A stretch of 35,322 nt of DNA from Kineosporia sp. R_H_3 (GTDB lineage Bacteria > Actinomycetota > Actinomycetes > Actinomycetales > Kineosporiaceae), in NCBI RefSeq assembly GCF_002198675.1, contig NZ_MWLL01000085.1:45100-80421 (forward strand). The letters run 5' to 3'. The notes beneath the pieces were generated by a model. That model had not been told where the DNA came from. It searched no databases and saw nothing but the letters and a program-made list of their open reading frames with translations. Below, piece by piece: positions 31,436 to 35,322 of this stretch; within the stretch, counting starts at the first letter, position 1, and every line of letters starts with the position of its first letter. A program made the position numbers and the translations under genes.

Positions 31436-34183
31436 GTGGCTGCACGCGAGGACGCCGGACCGATCCTCAACGGGCTCCCGAGCCAGCTCCCGGACATCGA
31501 CCCGGAGGAGACGGCCGAGTGGCTCGCCTCGCTCGACGGCGCGGTGGACGAGCGCGGCCGCGACCGGGCCCGCTACCTCATGCTCGCGCTGCTCCAGCGC
31601 GCCCGGGAGCAGGGCGTCGGGGTGCCGAGCCTGGCGTCGACCGACTACATCAACACGATCCCGCCGGAGCACGAGCCCTGGTTCCCCGGTGACGAGGACG
31701 CCGAGCGCGCGTACCGCCGGTGGATCCGCTGGAACGCCGCGGTCATGGTGCACCGCGCCCAGCGCGCGAACATCGGCGTCGGCGGCCACATCTCGACGTA
31801 CGCCTCGTCCGCGACGCTCTACGAGGTCGGCTTCAACCACTTCTTCCGCGGCAAGGACCACCCCGGCGGCGGCGACCAGGTCTTCATCCAGGGCCACGCC
31901 TCCCCCGGCGTCTACGCCCGGGCGTTCCTCGAGGGCCGGCTCAGCGAGCAGCAGCTCGACGGCTTCCGGCAGGAGAAGTCGCACCCGACGGGCGGGCTGC
32001 CGTCCTACCCGCACCCGCGGCTCATGCCGGACTTCTGGGAGTTCCCCACCGTGTCGATGGGCCTCGGCCCGATCAACGCGATCTACCAGGCCCAGTTCAA
32101 CAAGTACCTGCACGCGCGCGGCGTCAAGGACACGAGCCAGCAGCACGTCTGGGCGTTCCTCGGCGACGGCGAGATGGACGAGGTCGAGAGCCGCGGCGCG
32201 CTGCAGATCGCGGCGTTCGAGGAGCTCGACAACCTCACGTTCGTCGTCAACTGCAACCTGCAGCGGCTCGACGGCCCGGTGCGCGGCAACGGCAAGATCA
32301 TCCAGGAGCTCGAGTCGTACTTCCGGGGTGCCGGCTGGAACGTCGTCAAGGTCGTGTGGGGCCGCGAGTGGGACCCGCTGCTCGCCGCCGACCGAGACCA
32401 CGCGCTCGTCAACCTCATGAACGCCACCCCGGACGGTGACTACCAGACGTTCCGCACCGAGGACGGCGCCTTCATCCGGGAGAACTTCTTCGGGCGCGAC
32501 CCGCGCACCCGCCGGCTCGTCGAGGGCATGACGGACGACCAGATCTGGTCGCTGCGCCGCGGCGGTCACGACTACCGCAAGGTGTTCGCGGCGTACAAGC
32601 TCGCGAGCGAGCACCGCGGCCAGCCGACCGTCATCCTCGCGAAGACCATCAAGGGCTGGACGCTCGGCCCGCACTTCGCGGGCCGGAACGCGACGCACCA
32701 GATGAAGAAGTTCAGCCTCGACGACCTCAAGATGCTGCGCGACCGGCTGCGGATCCCCTTCACCGACGAGCAGCTCGAGGCCGACCCGTACCTGCCGCCC
32801 TACTACAACCCCGGCGACTCCGACCCGGTCATCCAGCACCTGCGCGAGGTGCGCACGCGGCTCGGCGGCGCGCTGCCGCAGCGCCGGGTCACGGGCTCGA
32901 CGCTCAAGCTCCCGGACGACAGCGCGTACGAGGGTGCGCGCCGTGGCTCGGGCAAGCAGCAGATCGCCACGACGATGGCGTTCGTCCGGATCCTCAAGGA
33001 CCTCATGCGGGACAAGGAGTTCGGCCCGCGCGTCGTCCCGATCATCCCCGACGAGGCCCGCACGTTCGGGATGGACTCGTTCTTCCCGACGGCGAAGATC
33101 TACAACCCGCACGGCCAGCGCTACGTCTCGGTCGACCGCGACCTCATGCTCGCGTACAAGGAGTCGGAGTCCGGCCAGATCCTGCACCTCGGGATCAACG
33201 AGGCCGGCTCGGCCGCGGCGTTCACCGCGGTCGGCTCCTCGTACGCGACGCACGGCGAGCCGATGGTGCCGATCTACATCTTCTACTCGATGTTCGGCTT
33301 CCAGCGGACGGCGGACGCGCTGTGGGCGTCCGCCGACCAGATGTGCCGGGGCTTCGTCATCGGCGCCACGGCGGGCCGGACGACGCTCACCGGCGAGGGC
33401 CTGCAGCACGCCGACGGGCACTCGCCGATCCTCGCCGCGACGAACCCGGCGGTCGTCTCCTACGACCCGGCCTACGGGTACGAGATCGGCCACATCATGC
33501 GCGACGGCCTGCGCCGGATGTACGGCGAGTCGCCCGAGGACGTCTACTACTACCTCACCGTCTACAACGAGCCGATCGTCCAGCCGGCCGAGCCGGCCGA
33601 CCTCGACGTCGAGGGCGTGCTCCGGGGCATCTACCGGCTGCGGGCCGCGGACGTCCCCGAGGGCGAGCAGCGCCCCCGGGCGCAGGTGCTCGCGAGCGGC
33701 GTCGCCGTGCCGTGGGCGCTCGAGGCGCAGCAGCTGCTCCTCGACGACTGGGGCGTCGCGGCCGACGTCTGGAGCGTCACGAGCTGGACCGAGCTGCGCC
33801 GCGACGGGATGCGCTGCGACGAGCACGCGTTCACCCGGCCCGGTGAGGAGGCGCCGATGCCCTTCGTGACCCGGCGCCTCGCCGGGGCACCCGGGCCGGT
33901 CGTCGCGGTGAGCGACTACATGCGCCAGGTGCCCGACCAGATCCGGCAGTGGGTCCCGCAGGACTTCAGCTCGCTCGGCACCGACGGGTTCGGCTTCTCC
34001 GACACCCGGCCCGCGGCACGCCGGTTCTTCCTCGTGGACGGCCCGTCGATCGTCACGAAGGTGCTCCAGCAGCTCGCCGTCCGCGGCGAGGTCGACCCCT
34101 CGCTGCCGGGCCAGGCGATCGAGCGGTACCGGCTGCTCGACGTCGCGGCCGGGACCACCGGCTCCTCGGGCGGCGACGCCTGA
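31436..34183 (+). CDS. aceE: Pyruvate dehydrogenase E1 component, homodimeric type
   Basis: 915 aa, the length usual for AceE. The thiamine diphosphate motif is complete: [20 protein letters not shown], starting at residue 243, and [17 protein letters not shown]. The N-terminus ([19 protein letters not shown]) and the region [20 protein letters not shown] match E. coli AceE almost word for word. The enzyme decarboxylates pyruvate and hands the acetyl group to the lipoyl E2 protein. GTG 31436 has AAGGAG 5 nt upstream. It is single and ends in the strong hairpin at 34191-34244. The DUF3052 gene opposite is its usual neighbour in actinobacteria. Confidence 0.97.
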   Translation: MAAREDAGPILNGLPSQLPDIDPEETAEWLASLDGAVDERGRDRARYLMLALLQRAREQGVGVPSLASTDYINTIPPEHEPWFPGDEDAERAYRRWIRWNAAVMVHRAQRANIGVGGHISTYASSATLYEVGFNHFFRGKDHPGGGDQVFIQGHASPGVYARAFLEGRLSEQQLDGFRQEKSHPTGGLPSYPHPRLMPDFWEFPTVSMGLGPINAIYQAQFNKYLHARGVKDTSQQHVWAFLGDGEMDEVESRGALQIAAFEELDNLTFVVNCNLQRLDGPVRGNGKIIQELESYFRGAGWNVVKVVWGREWDPLLAADRDHALVNLMNATPDGDYQTFRTEDGAFIRENFFGRDPRTRRLVEGMTDDQIWSLRRGGHDYRKVFAAYKLASEHRGQPTVILAKTIKGWTLGPHFAGRNATHQMKKFSLDDLKMLRDRLRIPFTDEQLEADPYLPPYYNPGDSDPVIQHLREVRTRLGGALPQRRVTGSTLKLPDDSAYEGARRGSGKQQIATTMAFVRILKDLMRDKEFGPRVVPIIPDEARTFGMDSFFPTAKIYNPHGQRYVSVDRDLMLAYKESESGQILHLGINEAGSAAAFTAVGSSYATHGEPMVPIYIFYSMFGFQRTADALWASADQMCRGFVIGATAGRTTLTGEGLQHADGHSPILAATNPAVVSYDPAYGYEIGHIMRDGLRRMYGESPEDVYYYLTVYNEPIVQPAEPADLDVEGVLRGIYRLRAADVPEGEQRPRAQVLASGVAVPWALEAQQLLLDDWGVAADVWSVTSWTELRRDGMRCDEHAFTRPGEEAPMPFVTRRLAGAPGPVVAVSDYMRQVPDQIRQWVPQDFSSLGTDGFGFSDTRPAARRFFLVDGPSIVTKVLQQLAVRGEVDPSLPGQAIERYRLLDVAAGTTGSSGGDA

Positions 34184-34190
34184 CCCACCG

Positions 34191-34244
34191 GGCACGCAGA
34201 CCCGCCCTCGTCCCCTTCCGGGGGCGGGGGCGGGTCTGCGTGCC
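34191..34244. terminator. Strong terminator hairpin after aceE
   Basis: GGCACGCAGACCCGCC (34191-34206) and its exact reverse complement (34229-34244) form a 16-bp stem around a 22-nt loop that can itself pair. It lies 7 nt past the aceE stop and 12 nt before the stop of the convergent gene at 34257, so it can serve both. No T-run. Confidence 0.8.
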
Positions 34245-34256
34245 GGCCGCGGCCGG

Positions 34257-35123
34257 TCAGCTGCGGCGGAAGAACCTGCGCTGCTCGGGCGTCTGCGCGT
34301 CGGTCATCGTGAGGTCCACGACCTCCTCGCGGACGTCGAGCGCCCCCTCGGCCGGGCCGAGCCGGATCGGGCCGGTCGCCGGGCCGCTGCCGTAGCCGGG
34401 CCCGGGGGTGTCCTGGAGCGAGAGATCCGTGGGCGGCGGCGCGACCGGCGGCGCGGCCGGCGGCTCGGGCTCGCCGGACCGGATGGCGATGAGCCGCTCG
34501 AGCTCGCGGCGCAGGACAGCCGCCCCGTGCGCGTCCGGGTGCTGGCCGAGGGCCTGGAGGTGACGGCGGGCCTCGCCGACCCGGCCCGCCTCGACGGCGG
34601 CCTCGACGAGCTGGCGGCCGGCCTCGAGGTCGTGCTCCCGGGGCCGCCAGTGGCCCACACCGAGGTTGAGCGCGTCACCGGGTAGGCCGGCGTCCCGGAG
34701 CATGAGCAGCCCGGTCGCGAGCGCGTCCCCCGAGGGGTCGCGCTCGGCCGCCGTCGCGAGCCGGCGCAGCGCCTGGTCGCGGTCGTCGTGGATCGAGAGC
34801 CGGGCGAGCTCGACGAGCGGGAACCAGGCCCGCGGCGAGTGGGCGAGCTCCTCCGCGAGCGACCAGACGGCGTCGTCCGCCGACCGGACCCGCTCGTTGA
34901 CGGGGTGCCCCTCGGCGGCGTGCTGCCGGACCACCTCGGCGAGCTGCGCGAACGCGACGACGTCGTTGGGGTCCTCCCGCAGGACGGCCCAGAGCCGGTT
35001 CTCCTCGGCCGCGTCGACGGGCAACGGCTCCGAGAACGGGGCCTCCGGCCTCGCCACGGGGGCCTCGGCCGGGTCCGTGGTGCGCCCTGCGAAGAGCGTT
35101 CTCAAACGGTCGAAAGCCTTCAT
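34257..35123 (-). CDS. TPR-like protein of unknown function
   Basis: 288 aa; ATG 35123 with GGAAGGAA upstream. No signal peptide or TM. Residues about 36-200 are helical with tetratricopeptide-like pairs (LREDPNDVVAFAQLAEVVRQ; ELAHSPRAWFPLVELARLSI; DQALRRLATAAERDPSGDAL; VGEARRHLQALGQHPDAHGA). A Pro-rich linker (PEPPAAPPVAPPPTD) leads to an acidic and then basic tail ending EQRRFFRRS. TPR proteins serve as protein-binding scaffolds; no partner is evident, and homologues of this type occur widely in actinomycetes. It is convergent to aceE and shares its terminator. Confidence 0.75.
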   Translation of the reverse strand: MKAFDRLRTLFAGRTTDPAEAPVARPEAPFSEPLPVDAAEENRLWAVLREDPNDVVAFAQLAEVVRQHAAEGHPVNERVRSADDAVWSLAEELAHSPRAWFPLVELARLSIHDDRDQALRRLATAAERDPSGDALATGLLMLRDAGLPGDALNLGVGHWRPREHDLEAGRQLVEAAVEAGRVGEARRHLQALGQHPDAHGAAVLRRELERLIAIRSGEPEPPAAPPVAPPPTDLSLQDTPGPGYGSGPATGPIRLGPAEGALDVREEVVDLTMTDAQTPEQRRFFRRS

Positions 35124-35202
35124 GTCGTTCCTTCCAAGAAGCGGCCCCCCGAGGCCGTCGCCCCGCTGTTCGAGCGACTCGTCCGGTTCCGTCCTTTTCC
35201 CG

Positions 35203-35232
35203 ACCCTAGCCCCGGGTCCCGACAGGAGCGAA
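35203..35232 (-). promoter_or_regulatory. Possible promoter of the TPR-like gene
   Basis: On minus, TTCGCT (35232-35227) and TAGGGT (35208-35203), 18 bp apart, roughly fit -35/-10. The start would be near 35196, about 70 nt before the ATG. Weak. Confidence 0.3.
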
Positions 35233-35286
35233 CGACCTCGCCCGAACGGGTGACGCGCGCCGGGCCGCCGACGTTGCCCCGCCCGG

Positions 35287-35322
35287 CGCACCGGACGGCC
35301 GACCGGACGGCCGACCGGTGCG
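35287..35322. repeat. Inverted and tandem repeats at the right edge
   Basis: CGCACCGG (35287-35294) is repeated inverted as CCGGTGCG (35315-35322) at the very end, and between them CGGACGGCCGAC is present twice in tandem (35292-35303, 35304-35315). It coincides with the window end, as the left edge repeat does. Confidence 0.75.

Noticed and set aside
31388-34195. 935-codon minus-strand frame opposite aceE
   Set aside because: Mirror frame of aceE, which matches AceE along its full length.
1-35322. CRISPR array, insertion sequence or prophage
   Set aside because: No regularly spaced repeats, transposase or phage structural genes found in any frame; all repeats are short and local.

Overview
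The window (35.3 kb, very GC-rich, with G/C at nearly every third codon position, many GTG starts and GTGA/ATGA start-stop overlaps) is chromosomal DNA of a high-GC actinomycete. Supporting markers are a conservon (NIT-type sensor kinase, roadblock/LC7, DUF742, Ras-like GTPase), a homodimeric-type AceE beside a DUF3052 gene, an AhpE-type peroxiredoxin, a DinB/maleylpyruvate-isomerase-like protein of the kind common in mycothiol users, and PucR- and GntR-type regulators. The genus cannot be fixed from sequence alone. Both window edges carry inverted repeats, so it may be a whole contig.

Layout. 1-2187: a truncated GntR regulator divergent from a DrrAB-type ABC exporter pair. 2211-9256 (minus): one long overlapping operon that reads amt, a two-TM sensor-like protein, then the four conservon genes. 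Its leader carries a GTTAC-N6-GTAAC element (candidate GlnR site) and a strong hairpin. 9506-11178 (minus): rhodanese plus metZ. 11223-14220: a PucR-type regulator (GabR-like) divergent from gabT. 14227-18516 (minus): Nif3/DUF34, a possible 101-aa protein, a coiled-coil zinc-ribbon protein, a histidine phosphatase and a PIG-V-like mannosyltransferase. 18683-19305: tRNA-Val(UAC) and ahpE. 19402-21742: DinB/MDMPI-like protein, a second histidine phosphatase and OsmC.

21717-31029 is a nitrogen-scavenging block. A TetR regulator with a clean operator faces a four-gene operon of NCS1 permease, YtcJ-like amidohydrolase, fused urease gamma-beta, and urease alpha. Convergent to it run DUF3052, an agmatinase/guanidinobutyrase-family ureohydrolase and an amidase, coupled by GTGA overlaps. 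31436-34183 is aceE, closed by a 16-bp-stem terminator, then a TPR-like unknown protein on minus.

Working model (inference): amidase plus ureohydrolase could turn a guanidino-amide such as 4-guanidinobutyramide into 4-aminobutyrate and urea, GabT would take the 4-aminobutyrate, and the urease-like complex the urea. The urease alpha subunit keeps all metal ligands but has diverged at substrate-pocket and flap positions, and no ureD/E/F/G gene is present, so it may not be an ordinary urease. The amt-conservon operon is the second candidate novelty: an ammonium channel translationally coupled to a G-protein signalling module.
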